From positions 1 to 64,000 of the forward strand of contig JAOAEQ010000007.1 of assembly GCA_026416715.1 (NCBI GenBank): a stretch of DNA of 64,000 nt, read 5' to 3'. This stretch comes from a bacterium. GTDB taxonomy: Bacteria; UBP4; UBA4092; JAOAEQ01. Below the pieces are notes generated by a model. The model was not told the DNA's origin, did no database searches, and was given only the letters and a program-made list of their open reading frames with translations. How positions within the stretch are numbered: the first letter of the stretch is position 1; each line of letters begins with the position of its first letter. The position numbers and the translations under genes are program-made. Below are positions 30,395 to 39,896 of this stretch, piece by piece.

Positions 30395-31942
30395 TTACGT
30401 TACCATTCGACGTAAGATGAGAAACAACCGATTCGGTATATAAGGTTGTATCAATTCAACATCATATAATTCAATATATTTACACCAGAATAAAAGAAAA
30501 GAATAGCCAATAAAAGTAACAAAAATAATCGGAATAAAAAAGCTTAATTGCATTGGTAATAAACGATTTATAAAATAACATATACCAGTAACTATAATAA
30601 TTTGCAACGGATAATAAACTGTTGGTTTTATAGGTATGGCGCGTAAAGAAAATTTCATGGTCTGGAAGAAGTTATAATGTAATACAATTGCGCTCAATCC
30701 CCAAGAAAGAAAAACTGCGATAACCGCACCGGTATATTTTAAAAAATAGATTGCATATGGCGTGAGGAAAACCATCAAGATTAATGTCAATACTGCACTA
30801 TACATTCCGTATTTCGGTTTTCCTATTCCGTTTAGCAGGTATGCTGCAGGTATTACAGTGAGATTTAACCAGAAACACACAGCTAACCACCGCATGGTTG
30901 ATGCCGCTATAGTTATGTCAACTCCTGCTCCTAACCAGAAATGAACGAGTTCTCTCGCAAAAGCAAAGATGAAAGCAAATAACGGAAATCCCACAAGATA
31001 TAAATACCGTAACGATTGTTGAAATAGCCGTCGAATCATTGTATTTTCTTGCAATGCAAACAATTCCGATGCGGTTGGCATAATCGGACTAATTAATCGC
31101 ATCAATAATTTCCTGAGTATCGCCACTACTTTCAAGGCAACATCATAAATCCCAGTCGCTGCGGTGCCAAGATAATAACTGATAAATACTTTTGGTAAAT
31201 CAACTACCACTTGACTGGCAATTCCGGAAACCTGCAGTTGTAAACTATATTTTAATATCTTTTTTAATTCTACCAAATCAAATAGTGACAATCGTATCTG
31301 CAATGGTTTAAATAAATATTTTGCAAAAATGATATAGATTAAAATAGTTAAACTATCAACAACTACCATTAATCCGACTAACCCAAACAATCCCCAACCG
31401 AGATATAATACGATTAATGATAGGATAACTTCAGCAATATTAGATACCATACTGATTTTTGAAACGATATCCATCCGTTGAAGTCCGTTTAGCAGTGAGG
31501 GAAATATACCAAAAATCTGGTTTCCGATAAAAACAAGGACAGCTCCCCAGAAAACAAAAGTATAATAACCATATTGGGTTGAAGAAATATGAAATAAATC
31601 AGTATATATCCAGGTCTGGGCGATGATTGCGATACCGAAAACTATCAATCCTAGGAGGAAATAAAGAATAACAGCAGAAGACAGTAACTGATTGATTCTA
31701 GCGTATTGTTTTTTAGCATAGTATTCCGGAACATACTTTATTATTCCTTGCGGAACACTTAACGACATCTGGGCGATTTGCCCGCCAAGAACACCGAGTA
31801 ACGACCAAATACCGTATTCGGCTAATCCGAGTTGCCGAATCATATAACTGATTAAAATCAGTTTTAGCGGGATATTAATAATGTCGTTTAGCACCGTATA
31901 AAATGAATTACGAACGATAATTCGTTTAGTATCTAAAACCAT
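30395..31942 (-). CDS. Polysaccharide flippase (Wzx/MATE-like)
   Basis: 515 residues with about 12-14 hydrophobic helices. The N-terminal region (SYMIRQLGLAEYGIWSLLGVLGGQIAQ) matches the polysaccharide biosynthesis flippase family, which moves lipid-linked oligosaccharide across the inner membrane. It is first in the operon with three GT4 genes. No Wzy polymerase or chain-length protein is seen, so this may be a partial locus or an oligosaccharide pathway. No clear Shine-Dalgarno; a TATACT hexamer lies about 12 bp before the ATG. Confidence 0.9.
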   Translation of the reverse strand: MVLDTKRIIVRNSFYTVLNDIINIPLKLILISYMIRQLGLAEYGIWSLLGVLGGQIAQMSLSVPQGIIKYVPEYYAKKQYARINQLLSSAVILYFLLGLIVFGIAIIAQTWIYTDLFHISSTQYGYYTFVFWGAVLVFIGNQIFGIFPSLLNGLQRMDIVSKISMVSNIAEVILSLIVLYLGWGLFGLVGLMVVVDSLTILIYIIFAKYLFKPLQIRLSLFDLVELKKILKYSLQLQVSGIASQVVVDLPKVFISYYLGTAATGIYDVALKVVAILRKLLMRLISPIMPTASELFALQENTMIRRLFQQSLRYLYLVGFPLFAFIFAFARELVHFWLGAGVDITIAASTMRWLAVCFWLNLTVIPAAYLLNGIGKPKYGMYSAVLTLILMVFLTPYAIYFLKYTGAVIAVFLSWGLSAIVLHYNFFQTMKFSLRAIPIKPTVYYPLQIIIVTGICYFINRLLPMQLSFFIPIIFVTFIGYSFLLFWCKYIELYDVELIQPYIPNRLFLILRRMVT

Positions 31943-32100
31943 AATAGACGATAGTATAATTAAATTGTATTAATGGTAATTTTACCCTAAATTAGTAATA
32001 ATAAAATAGAGTAATGGAATATTCTTATGCGGTTGATAATCTTTTGGGAATCAGTGTATGGGAAATTGATTAGGTAGAAATTTATGATAATTGAAGCAAA

Positions 32101-33318
32101 TTAAATAGCGGTAAATCCGGTATAATAATAAATTTTGCACCGTACCTCAACTTTTCCTTCTTCTTTCGCTTGAACTTCGATTTCCTTCAGTTCAGCTAAT
32201 GCTGGAATATTTGATACTGCATAGAGAAATTTATTAAATGCTAGATTATTCGCTTTTAACTTAATTTCAATGGGCCATGCAGTAGCTATCGGTTTAGCTT
32301 GAGGAGTTGTTGGTTGTTGTGGTTGTTGTGGAGCATATCCAGGAAAACCCCCAGGGAATCGTCCACGAGCACCAGCTGGTCCCATACCGGGAGCACCAGG
32401 TCCGGCTAATTCTGGCGGTAACGCTGGTCCTTCAATGCCTGCTGGTCCGCCAGGAAACCCGGGGAATACTCCTGGTTGCGGTTGCGTTGGCGCTGGTGCA
32501 GCTGGTTTCTCCGATTCGCGATATATAGGTTCTTCATTATATAAATTGATTGCCATTACATTCTCTACTTCTGAGTCAATAGCGAGTTTTAATAGTTCAT
32601 TAGCATTATGTAAGATAAATAGATAGCTTTTAATATCTTTTTTATCCTCGGTTGATATTTCTAGTAAATCAAATAATTCTTTTTCTGAAATTTTATAATC
32701 GCCTAGATTAGATTTGATAAAATTAAAAATTTTTAATTGTTTAAGATAGGAAACTATCGGTGGCATTTGGTTCAATTCCACCATATTAAATCCTAATTTC
32801 CGTTTTATTTCGAAATATTTACTTGTAAACTCTTGTTTTAGTGTTGGGTCGAGATTGGGTAAGCGTAACACTGCTTTTTTGCTTTTTAAGTCATCGAGAT
32901 AGTCCGGAATACGTTTTGGGTCTAGTCCAGGAACATCATCAGTTATATTCCAATTCGCAAAAACTTTTACGGTAGTTTTTATTGCGCTTTTTTCGGTTTG
33001 TTTAAGGGTTTGTAATGCGTCTAAAATCGCTTGAATACCTCTAGTGGTATCAAAATTGTGATTGATATGAAGCAATTGTTTTGCGGAATCATAGTTATAT
33101 TCTAATCTATCAACTTCATCTTTAATGAGAGTTAATTCTTTTGGAGAAAGGTCATATTTGTAATATTCTTGATATTGTGCAGCGGCAGCTTGCCAATTTT
33201 TATTTACCTCGGATAGCGCATTTGATTGGGGACGATATAACAGAAAATGAATCAACGTTATGACCAATAGCATGCTGATTAAAATAATAACTATTTTTTC
33301 TCGTTTACCTATTTTCAT
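32101..33318 (-). CDS. PilO/GspM-like inner-membrane protein with Pro/Gly-rich insert
   Basis: 405 residues. A short basic N-terminus, one membrane helix (about 9-28) and a predicted coiled region (about 35-110) precede an extended helical middle. Residues about 272-342 are low-complexity Pro/Gly/Gln-rich (PGFPGGPAGIEGPALPPELAG and similar). The last 60 residues look like a small ferredoxin-like domain (KLKANNLAFNKFLYAVSNIP...). This topology resembles PilO or GspM, assembly proteins of type IV pili and type II secretion, but no pilMNPQ genes are near. The assignment is by architecture only. A TTGACA at 33404-33409 (minus) lies upstream with only a weak -10. Confidence 0.5.
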   Translation of the reverse strand: MKIGKREKIVIILISMLLVITLIHFLLYRPQSNALSEVNKNWQAAAAQYQEYYKYDLSPKELTLIKDEVDRLEYNYDSAKQLLHINHNFDTTRGIQAILDALQTLKQTEKSAIKTTVKVFANWNITDDVPGLDPKRIPDYLDDLKSKKAVLRLPNLDPTLKQEFTSKYFEIKRKLGFNMVELNQMPPIVSYLKQLKIFNFIKSNLGDYKISEKELFDLLEISTEDKKDIKSYLFILHNANELLKLAIDSEVENVMAINLYNEEPIYRESEKPAAPAPTQPQPGVFPGFPGGPAGIEGPALPPELAGPGAPGMGPAGARGRFPGGFPGYAPQQPQQPTTPQAKPIATAWPIEIKLKANNLAFNKFLYAVSNIPALAELKEIEVQAKEEGKVEVRCKIYYYTGFTAI

Positions 33319-33432
33319 AGAGTTTTGGAATTAGAACCAAGGAAAATATGATGTTCTGCTAAATACTTTATAGTAATAATAACTTACTCCAATCTAACCG
33401 ATTTGTCAACATTAAATTTAATTTTAATATTG

Positions 33433-33921
33433 TTAAACATCAAGTTTATTTTTATTTTTTATTTTTTGGTTCTCCTTTTTCGATAGGATGTTTAATAATG
33501 CCTGAAGTCCGAATAGGTAACTGTCCAATCCCAATCCTGATATTTGCCCAGCAGCAACCGGTGCTATATACGATTTATGTCGGAACGATTCCCGTGCATA
33601 AATATTCGATAAATGGATTTCTATGGTAGGTCGGTTTGTTGCGACTATTGCATCCCGAATAGCGATGCTGGTATGTGTATAAGCTGCCGGATTAATTAAT
33701 ATCCCATCTGCCCAATTAAGTCCAAGTGAATCAATGGTATCGACAATCGTTCCCTCATCATTTGCTTGAATAATTTTTAATTCTGCATGACTCTCACGCG
33801 CTAATTTTTTTAGTGCTTTATTTATTTCCGAAATTGTAACTGTGCCATATATCTGTTTTTCCCTGAGTCCTAATAACTGTAGATTTGGTCCGTGGATTAC
33901 TAAAATATTATATCGTTTCAT
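33433..33921 (-). CDS. aroQ: Type II 3-dehydroquinate dehydratase
   Basis: 162 residues. Third step of the shikimate pathway. Active-site elements are present: [16 protein letters not shown] (catalytic Tyr and Arg), [26 protein letters not shown] and FRHKSYIA. The C-terminus carries a short Lys/Asn-rich extension. It starts 13 bp after aroB ends, consistent with one transcript for two consecutive shikimate steps. Confidence 0.96.
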   Translation of the reverse strand: MKRYNILVIHGPNLQLLGLREKQIYGTVTISEINKALKKLARESHAELKIIQANDEGTIVDTIDSLGLNWADGILINPAAYTHTSIAIRDAIVATNRPTIEIHLSNIYARESFRHKSYIAPVAAGQISGLGLDSYLFGLQALLNILSKKENQKIKNKNKLDV

Positions 33922-33934
33922 TGTATAAAAGATG

Positions 33935-35050
33935 TTATAACGGATGGATGATTTTTTTTAATTTGTTTTCGGAAATATTATCAACTAAAGTAACTAAACC
34001 AATTTTTTTCGGCAACACCATTCGTAATTTCTGGTTACGGACTTTTTTATCTCGATATATTGTATCTAAAAATTTGGATATTGCCAAGTGGGGAAGCTGA
34101 ATTGGTAGTCCAATATTAACTAATAAATCTTGTAATCGTTGGAGCTGATGTCTATCAAATAACGATAAATTGTGAGCCAATTTTCCGGCAGCAACCATTC
34201 CTATAGCCACTGCTTCTCCATGTCGATATTGCGTATAATTTGTTAACGTTTCTATTGCATGCCCTATTGTATGGCCGAAATTAAGAATAGCGCGTAATCC
34301 CTGTTCAGTTTCGTCTTGACTAATGACCTCGGCTTTAATTTGGCAACATCGCGTTATGAGATACGTTAGACATGATGCATCAAGTTTTTTTATGTTTGAG
34401 ATATTGCGTTCTAGCCATGCGAAAAAAACGGCATCGTAAATAACCCCATATTTAACAACTTCAGCTAACCCAGCCCGAAATTCGCGTTCAGGTAATGTAA
34501 ATAAAACGTTCGGATCGGTAAGAACTAACTTCGGTTGATAGAAACTGCCAATGAGATTTTTACCTAAAGGTAAATTTACCCCGACTTTCCCACCGACACT
34601 ACTATCAACTTGGGCAAGAAGTGTTGTTGGTATCTGAATAAAAGGTATTCCACGAAGATACGTTGCAGCAACAAATCCAGTTATATCGCCAATGACTCCT
34701 CCCCCCAGTGCAATAAGTGCTGAATTTCGGTCGAATTCATCGAGTACCAGTCGTGTATATATGTCACGGACAACGTCAAGATTTTTATATTCTTCACCAT
34801 CGGGAATTGAATAGAGTTTCGGCTTAAATCCTGCACGTAATAAAGAACATTCCACTGGTTCCACATAATATTTGCCAACAGTAGGATTAGTAACAATACC
34901 AATCCTTTTACTGAACCCAAATTGCAAAAGGTGTTCGCCGACTAGATTGATAATTCCCGGCTGTATCAGAATATAATAGCTACGTTTATCAAGTTTAACT
35001 TTAATCCGCCGGCATGCTAATTTATTTTTTTCTTTTGCTAACCGAGGCAT
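33935..35050 (-). CDS. aroB: 3-dehydroquinate synthase
   Basis: 371 residues. Converts DAHP to 3-dehydroquinate using NAD and a divalent metal. Seen: [51 protein letters not shown], and the metal ligands in [11 protein letters not shown] and [12 protein letters not shown] basic N-terminal extension of about 15 residues precedes the core. It is the upstream gene of an aroB-aroQ pair with its own extended -10 promoter. Confidence 0.97.
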   Translation of the reverse strand: MPRLAKEKNKLACRRIKVKLDKRSYYILIQPGIINLVGEHLLQFGFSKRIGIVTNPTVGKYYVEPVECSLLRAGFKPKLYSIPDGEEYKNLDVVRDIYTRLVLDEFDRNSALIALGGGVIGDITGFVAATYLRGIPFIQIPTTLLAQVDSSVGGKVGVNLPLGKNLIGSFYQPKLVLTDPNVLFTLPEREFRAGLAEVVKYGVIYDAVFFAWLERNISNIKKLDASCLTYLITRCCQIKAEVISQDETEQGLRAILNFGHTIGHAIETLTNYTQYRHGEAVAIGMVAAGKLAHNLSLFDRHQLQRLQDLLVNIGLPIQLPHLAISKFLDTIYRDKKVRNQKLRMVLPKKIGLVTLVDNISENKLKKIIHPL

Positions 35051-35082
35051 TCTCTTATAAAATAGTTATAGGATAGTATTTT

Positions 35083-35091
35083 ATTATACCA
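35083..35091 (-). promoter_or_regulatory. Extended -10 promoter of aroB-aroQ
   Basis: Minus strand TGGTATAAT: a perfect -10 (35088-35083) with TGn extension, 33 bp upstream of the aroB start. No good -35. Confidence 0.55.
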
Positions 35092-35175
35092 AAGATTTAA
35101 TTGTGAGACTAGATATATCGATGATTGGTTAGCCCTCAGTTTATTATCGGTGAAAATTTTCGGAACTCATATATT

Positions 35176-36006
35176 ATGTTACGGCTTATTCAGGAGATGA
35201 TTGTATATCGTGAACTCTTATGGAGTTTAGTGCAACGCGACTTAAAAGCACGATATAAAGTCGCGACACTGGGTTTCCTCTGGTCTTTAATTCGTCCTTT
35301 GTTTACTATGGTCATACTCACCATCGTTTTTTCAAAGGTGTTCCGCTTTGAAATAGATATGAATGTTGTGTATCCACTCTATTTACTATGTGCATTATTA
35401 CCCTGGGGATTTCATGTAACCGGTATCAATAATGCTACGCACTCTTTAATTGCCAACGCAAATTTGATTAAAAAAGTTAAACTACCGCGAGAAGTATTTC
35501 CGTTATCTGCCATAATTGCAGAATTAATAAATTTATTATTATCGTTTATAATTCTCTTTATTTTCCTGATCATTTTTCGCGTTCCAATATCATGGTCTAT
35601 TTTTTGGCTTCCTTTACTTCTCCTGATTCACTTCATTTTTATTACTGGACTGGGTTTGATTACCGCGTCAATAAACGTTTTTTTTCGAGATACGGCAGCA
35701 ATTCTTGATGCCATAATGACCGCGTGGTTTTACTTAACCCCAATCTTTTACCCAATAAGTTTAGCTAAGCAGCATTTGTCTGAGCCATTCTACAACCTTT
35801 ATTTATTGAATCCGTTAGTTCCCCTAATCACTGGATATCGCAAAGCATTGCTGGGTAATGAATACAATACTATGGCAACTTTCGGGCCGAGCTTCAATGA
35901 ATGGGTTTGGTTTTTAGGAATAACTTTTGCAATCGCTTTGATAATATTATGGTTTGGTATCATTATATTCCGGTCGTTAGATAGTCGATTCGTTGATGAA
36001 CTATAG
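35176..36006 (+). CDS. ABC-2 type polysaccharide export permease (Wzm-like)
   Basis: 276 residues from the ATG at 35176; a TTG at 35125 would add 17 residues but neither start has a good Shine-Dalgarno. The LWSLVQRDLKARYKVATLGFLWSLIRP opening and six membrane helices match the O-antigen/teichoic acid exporter permeases (Wzm/TagG). ATNAT-like NNATHSLIANANLIKKVKLPREVFP is the cytoplasmic coupling region. Its ATPase partner (Wzt) is not adjacent; the nearest ATPase, LptB, belongs to another system. Divergent from aroB. Confidence 0.9.
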   Translation: MLRLIQEMIVYRELLWSLVQRDLKARYKVATLGFLWSLIRPLFTMVILTIVFSKVFRFEIDMNVVYPLYLLCALLPWGFHVTGINNATHSLIANANLIKKVKLPREVFPLSAIIAELINLLLSFIILFIFLIIFRVPISWSIFWLPLLLLIHFIFITGLGLITASINVFFRDTAAILDAIMTAWFYLTPIFYPISLAKQHLSEPFYNLYLLNPLVPLITGYRKALLGNEYNTMATFGPSFNEWVWFLGITFAIALIILWFGIIIFRSLDSRFVDEL

Positions 36007-36114
36007 AAAAAGATAAATTGCTGTTCTGAAAATCGGAGGAAAAGATTTTATTACCTATTCGTCCATTCACCAAGTTCTCGGTTCGGTTACCTTTTAGAAG
36101 GGAGGGAGAAATTA

Positions 36115-36360
36115 ATGGAATCATTAAGCGGGATGTTTTCAAAAATTTTTTTACGGGCAGCATTTGTTTCTATTTTACTCGGGATTATAGCGCGGTTATT
36201 CTACTTTGAGAGTGGTTCAGCCAATATTCCTTGGTTATTTGGGATCACTGCTAGTGCGTTTCTCCGTTTTACTGATACTTGTTTATTATTTACTATTGCA
36301 TTTGCGTTGATACACCTTATTGGGAAAAAAGAAAGTAAAGAAGAAGCGAGACCAGAATAA
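36115..36360 (+). CDS. Small membrane protein
   Basis: 81 residues with two hydrophobic segments (about 12-27 and 39-66) and a charged tail (KKESKEEARPE). A strong Shine-Dalgarno, GGGAGGGAG, ends 6-7 bp before the ATG, so translation is likely. No family recognised. It lies between the Wzm-like permease and a polysaccharide deacetylase; a role in envelope biology is possible but unproven. Confidence 0.62.
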   Translation: MESLSGMFSKIFLRAAFVSILLGIIARLFYFESGSANIPWLFGITASAFLRFTDTCLLFTIAFALIHLIGKKESKEEARPE

Positions 36361-36449
36361 AAAATTTGATAATGTAACATCAATGATAGTAATGCCTATC
36401 AGTTTCCCGCCCAGTACTTTGGAAGAAACATTGTTTTACTGGAGTTTGA

Positions 36450-37382
36450 ATGTTCGCTACGATACAAGTAGACCTTGATGGAATTTGGACAATATTTAAA
36501 TATCATCGAATTGAGGTCGCGCATTATCCAGATATAGTATTTAGCCAGAGTATATTTCGATTTCTGGAACTGTTTCATAGCTATAATATTCATGCGACTT
36601 TTTTTGTTGTCGGTAGCGATTTAGAAAATCCTGAGGTTGCCAACCAGGTGAAGCGATTGGTTGATGCTGGACATGAAATAGCTAATCATAGTTATTCGCA
36701 TCCTCTAAATTTTTCTTTACTATCGACAGCGGATAAGCGAAATGAGATTTTAAACGCGGATAGAATTCTCCGTAAGATAACTGGGAAAATAGTCAGGGGA
36801 TTTCGCTCACCCGCTTATGCAATTGATACCGAAACATTAATGGTATTAACAGAATTAGGCTATCAATATGATTCTTCGATTTTACCGACGCATTGGTCAT
36901 GGTTGATTCGGTGGGTTGAATCAGGAATGGCCTTACTCCATTTTTCACCTTCAGCTAGTTATGGTAAAATTAAATATGCTAGGGCTCCACAAACGATTTA
37001 TCATCCGGATTTAAATCGCTTTTGGAAAAAAGGAAACTCATCGCTATGGGAAGTACCAGTTAGTGTATATCCATATATTCGAACGCCAATACATAGTAGT
37101 TTTGCAAGTCGGATTGGATGGCGATATTTCGCTAGTGCAGTAAATCAGATATCACGATTAGGGTTGCCTTTAATTTATGTATTTCACGGAGTAGATTTGG
37201 TTGATGATTTTGTTGACGACCGTATCCCAAAAATTAAATGGGTTTGTAAACCGCTCAAAGTTAGGTTAATCTTATTTCATCAGATGCTTGAGTATATATC
37301 TACAAGATATCAGATAGTATCGACAAAGGAACTGATTGAAAATCAGTCTGCGATCCGAAATTTTACCTCCGAACATCCTTAG
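36450..37382 (+). CDS. Polysaccharide deacetylase family protein (NodB homology)
   Basis: 310 residues without a signal peptide, so cytoplasmic or inner-face. NodB signatures: Asp8 in VDLDG as metal/catalytic aspartate, the zinc motif His80-Ser-Tyr-Ser-His84, and GFRSPAYAID as motif 3. The HGVD segment near 248 supplies the late catalytic His. The family removes N-acetyl or related groups from sugars. Between a polysaccharide permease and lptB it may act on a glycan or lipid-linked precursor. It starts about 90 bp after the small membrane protein. Confidence 0.85.
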   Translation: MFATIQVDLDGIWTIFKYHRIEVAHYPDIVFSQSIFRFLELFHSYNIHATFFVVGSDLENPEVANQVKRLVDAGHEIANHSYSHPLNFSLLSTADKRNEILNADRILRKITGKIVRGFRSPAYAIDTETLMVLTELGYQYDSSILPTHWSWLIRWVESGMALLHFSPSASYGKIKYARAPQTIYHPDLNRFWKKGNSSLWEVPVSVYPYIRTPIHSSFASRIGWRYFASAVNQISRLGLPLIYVFHGVDLVDDFVDDRIPKIKWVCKPLKVRLILFHQMLEYISTRYQIVSTKELIENQSAIRNFTSEHP

Positions 37383-37422
37383 ATTTAACTTTGACTTGAG
37401 GCGTTAAGTCTGCATTTAAAAC

Positions 37423-38145
37423 ATGGCTGGTTTAACTGCGCAACAATTAGTGAAGTCATATCGGAATCGGCGAGTTGTTGATGGCGTTGATATAGAAGTT
37501 CAACCTGGTCAGATAGTTGGATTGCTTGGACCGAATGGCGCCGGAAAAACCACCACATTTCATATCATTATGGGTATAATAAGACCGGATTCTGGATTAG
37601 TTCGACTACAAGATGAAGATATAACGCATTTACCATTACATCGGCGAGCTCGGGCAGGGCTAGGGTTTTTATCACAAGAACCATCAATTTTTCGTAAATT
37701 AACCGTTGAACAGAATCTATTAGCAATTTTAGAATATACAAATTTAACCGTATCAGAACGGAAACAAAAAGTAAACGAGTCACTTGCAGAACTCGGATTA
37801 GAGCAAGTAGCGAAAAATAAAGCGGAAACATTATCTGGTGGAGAACGACGTCGTCTAGAAATTGCACGAGCTTTACTTGGTTCACCGAAATATTTTTTAT
37901 TAGATGAACCATTCCTAGGGGTTGATCCGATCACCGTTGCTGAAATTCAGACTTTGATTCAGGATTTAAAACAGCGAGGGATTGGGATTCTGATTACTGA
38001 CCATAACGTCCGAGATACGTTAGCTATAACCGACCGTGCATATATTATTCATCAGGGGAAAGTATTGGTTTCAGGCAGTGCGCAGGAGCTAATAAATGAT
38101 GAAAAAGCACGAGAAATATACCTTGGAGAAAAGTTTAATATTTAA
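37423..38145 (+). CDS. lptB: LPS export ABC transporter ATP-binding protein
   Basis: 240 residues. Walker A GPNGAGKTT, signature LSGGERRRLEIARALL, Walker B FLLDEPFLGVDPI and the LITDHNVRDTL switch region match LptB rather than amino-acid transporter ATPases. LptB powers extraction of lipopolysaccharide from the inner membrane with LptFG, so it supports a diderm envelope. It precedes hpf by 23 bp and hprK by about 0.7 kb; lptA, lptC, rpoN and ptsN, which often flank it, are absent here. Confidence 0.93.
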   Translation: MAGLTAQQLVKSYRNRRVVDGVDIEVQPGQIVGLLGPNGAGKTTTFHIIMGIIRPDSGLVRLQDEDITHLPLHRRARAGLGFLSQEPSIFRKLTVEQNLLAILEYTNLTVSERKQKVNESLAELGLEQVAKNKAETLSGGERRRLEIARALLGSPKYFLLDEPFLGVDPITVAEIQTLIQDLKQRGIGILITDHNVRDTLAITDRAYIIHQGKVLVSGSAQELINDEKAREIYLGEKFNI

Positions 38146-38168
38146 CTTAGGTAAGGAGCATAACCATT

Positions 38169-38714
38169 ATGCAGATTGTTATTACAGGCCGACATATTGA
38201 GATAACTGCACCAATTAAAGAATATGTTGAAAAGAAGATTAAACGATTAGAGAAATATTTTAATCATATTTTAGAAGTTCGAGTAACCTTAATTGGAGAA
38301 AAACATCGACAGATAGCCGAAGTTAATATCGATGCAAATGGATTGAACATCGCGAGTAGTGATGAAACATCAGATATTTATGCTTCAATAGATAATGTTG
38401 TTGATAAACTTGAGCGGAAACTCCAGAAATATAAAGAGCGATTGACACGGCATCGTAAGAGAACTTATGATAAGAAAGAGGTTGGCTTTGTTTATAGTTA
38501 TATCACGCCCGAAGAATTAGAACCAGAAAAAACCGAACCGCAAATAATTAAATCAAGCCGGCTGGCGTCAAAACCAATGTCTATTGATGAAGCAGCTATG
38601 CAATTAGATTTAACCAACCAAATATTTTTGGTTTTTGTCAATGATAAAACGAACGAACTCAATGTTATTTATCGTCGGAAAGACGGTAATTTTGGATTAA
38701 TTGAACGAGAATAA
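38169..38714 (+). CDS. hpf: Ribosome hibernation promoting factor, long form
   Basis: 181 residues. The N-terminal S30AE domain (about 1-98: ITGRHIEITAPIKEYVEKKI...) binds the decoding region of idle ribosomes; the C-terminal domain (about 120-181: SSRLASKPMSIDEAAMQLD... FVNDKTNELNVIYRRKDGNFGLIE) mediates ribosome dimerisation, marking the long form. AAGGAG lies about 10 bp before the ATG. It is co-directional with lptB and hprK. Confidence 0.95.
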   Translation: MQIVITGRHIEITAPIKEYVEKKIKRLEKYFNHILEVRVTLIGEKHRQIAEVNIDANGLNIASSDETSDIYASIDNVVDKLERKLQKYKERLTRHRKRTYDKKEVGFVYSYITPEELEPEKTEPQIIKSSRLASKPMSIDEAAMQLDLTNQIFLVFVNDKTNELNVIYRRKDGNFGLIERE

Positions 38715-38851
38715 TTTTTCAGTAAATTCGAATCTCGGAACGAAAATCAACGATGGGATAAACAGAAAATTAGAGTATTATTTTATGTTCTGATTTGAGT
38801 TTTAGTTGGTAGTTTCGTATTTCGATATTCGAATTTCTGATTTTGTGAATT

Positions 38852-39793
38852 ATGCCTGAGATAACCGTTCGGGATTTGTTAGATGAAGAAGGAAAAGAAT
38901 TACAATTAGAACTGGTTGCTGGAGAAGCCGGATTAAATAAAAAAATCACATCTTCAGATTTACACCGACCACAATTAGGTTTATCCGGTTTTCTCGAATA
39001 TTTCGCCTATGAACGCATTCAAGTTATTGGACTAACTGAGCTTACCTATATCAATACCATACCCGAACAAGACCGATGGGATAGATTTGAACATTTATTT
39101 AATGAGAAAACACCATGTTTTGTTGTAACTACCGGATTGGCGCCACCATCAGAATTGATCGAATTAGGAAATCGGAAACAAACTTGTATTTTTCGAACCC
39201 AGTTGCAAACAACTCGGTTTATTAGTTTACTTTCAAACTATTTGGAAGTAAAATTTGCTCCGCATACAACCGTGCATGGGGTACTAGTAGATATTTATGG
39301 GGTTGGCGTATTAATACTAGGCCCATCTGGGATCGGAAAAAGTGAAACGGCATTGGAGTTAATCCATCGCGGACATAGATTAGTTGCAGATGATGTTGTA
39401 CATATTGACCGTATTGCTGGAAATGTGCTGATGGGTTATGGTTCCGATATTATTAAGTATCATATGGAAATTCGCGGATTAGGGATAATTAATATCCGAA
39501 ATCTTTTCGGAGTGAGTGCAGTTCGAACGCGAAAACGTGTTTCTTTAGTTATCCAGTTGGAAGAGTGGTCTGACCACAAAGAATACGATCGAACAGGGTT
39601 ATCTGAGAAAACTATTGAAATCCTGAATGTTGAGTTACCATTATTGACGATTCCGGTTCGGCCGAGTCGAAATATCTCAATTCTGATTGAGGTTGGAGCG
39701 ATGGATCAACGATTAAAACGTATGGGATATAATGCTGCCAAAGACCTTGATCGAATGCTGATAGATAATATTACGAAGCATAAAGACGAATAG
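38852..39793 (+). CDS. hprK: HPr kinase/phosphorylase
   Basis: 313 residues. The C-terminal catalytic part has the P-loop GPSGIGKS (157-164), HRLVADDVVHI, the HprK signature EIRGLGIINIRNLFG, and RPSRNISILIEVGAMDQRLK. It phosphorylates Ser46 of HPr in response to glycolytic state and reverses this with phosphate. Neither HPr nor PTS genes are in the window. The 137-bp gap before it contains an AT-rich TTCGAA-type phrase (38808-38835). A hairpin terminator follows. Confidence 0.95.
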   Translation: MPEITVRDLLDEEGKELQLELVAGEAGLNKKITSSDLHRPQLGLSGFLEYFAYERIQVIGLTELTYINTIPEQDRWDRFEHLFNEKTPCFVVTTGLAPPSELIELGNRKQTCIFRTQLQTTRFISLLSNYLEVKFAPHTTVHGVLVDIYGVGVLILGPSGIGKSETALELIHRGHRLVADDVVHIDRIAGNVLMGYGSDIIKYHMEIRGLGIINIRNLFGVSAVRTRKRVSLVIQLEEWSDHKEYDRTGLSEKTIEILNVELPLLTIPVRPSRNISILIEVGAMDQRLKRMGYNAAKDLDRMLIDNITKHKDE

Positions 39794-39839
39794 CCTATTT
39801 GTTTGGAATTTGATTTGTAGTTTGGAATGACAATATAAT

Positions 39840-39866
39840 AGCGGGTCTGATTATGCCCGCTGTTTT
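39840..39866 (+). terminator. Rho-independent terminator of hprK
   Basis: Stem AGCGGG (39840-39845) / CCCGCT (39856-39861) with a 10-nt loop, then GTTTTTAT. It lies 47 bp after the hprK stop and 30 bp before the next start codon. Confidence 0.75.
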
Positions 39867-39896
39867 TATATCCGCTTAATTCGCACGTTCGTTGAT

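Noticed and set aside
33381-33409. TTGACA-N17-TAAGTT (minus) before the PilO-like gene
   Set aside because: The -35 is perfect but the -10 matches only half of the consensus.
39810-39839. TTGATT-N18-TATAAT as a promoter for the GpmI-like gene
   Set aside because: The -10 abuts the hprK terminator stem, which would then form the 5' end of the new transcript. A chance AT-rich match is more likely.
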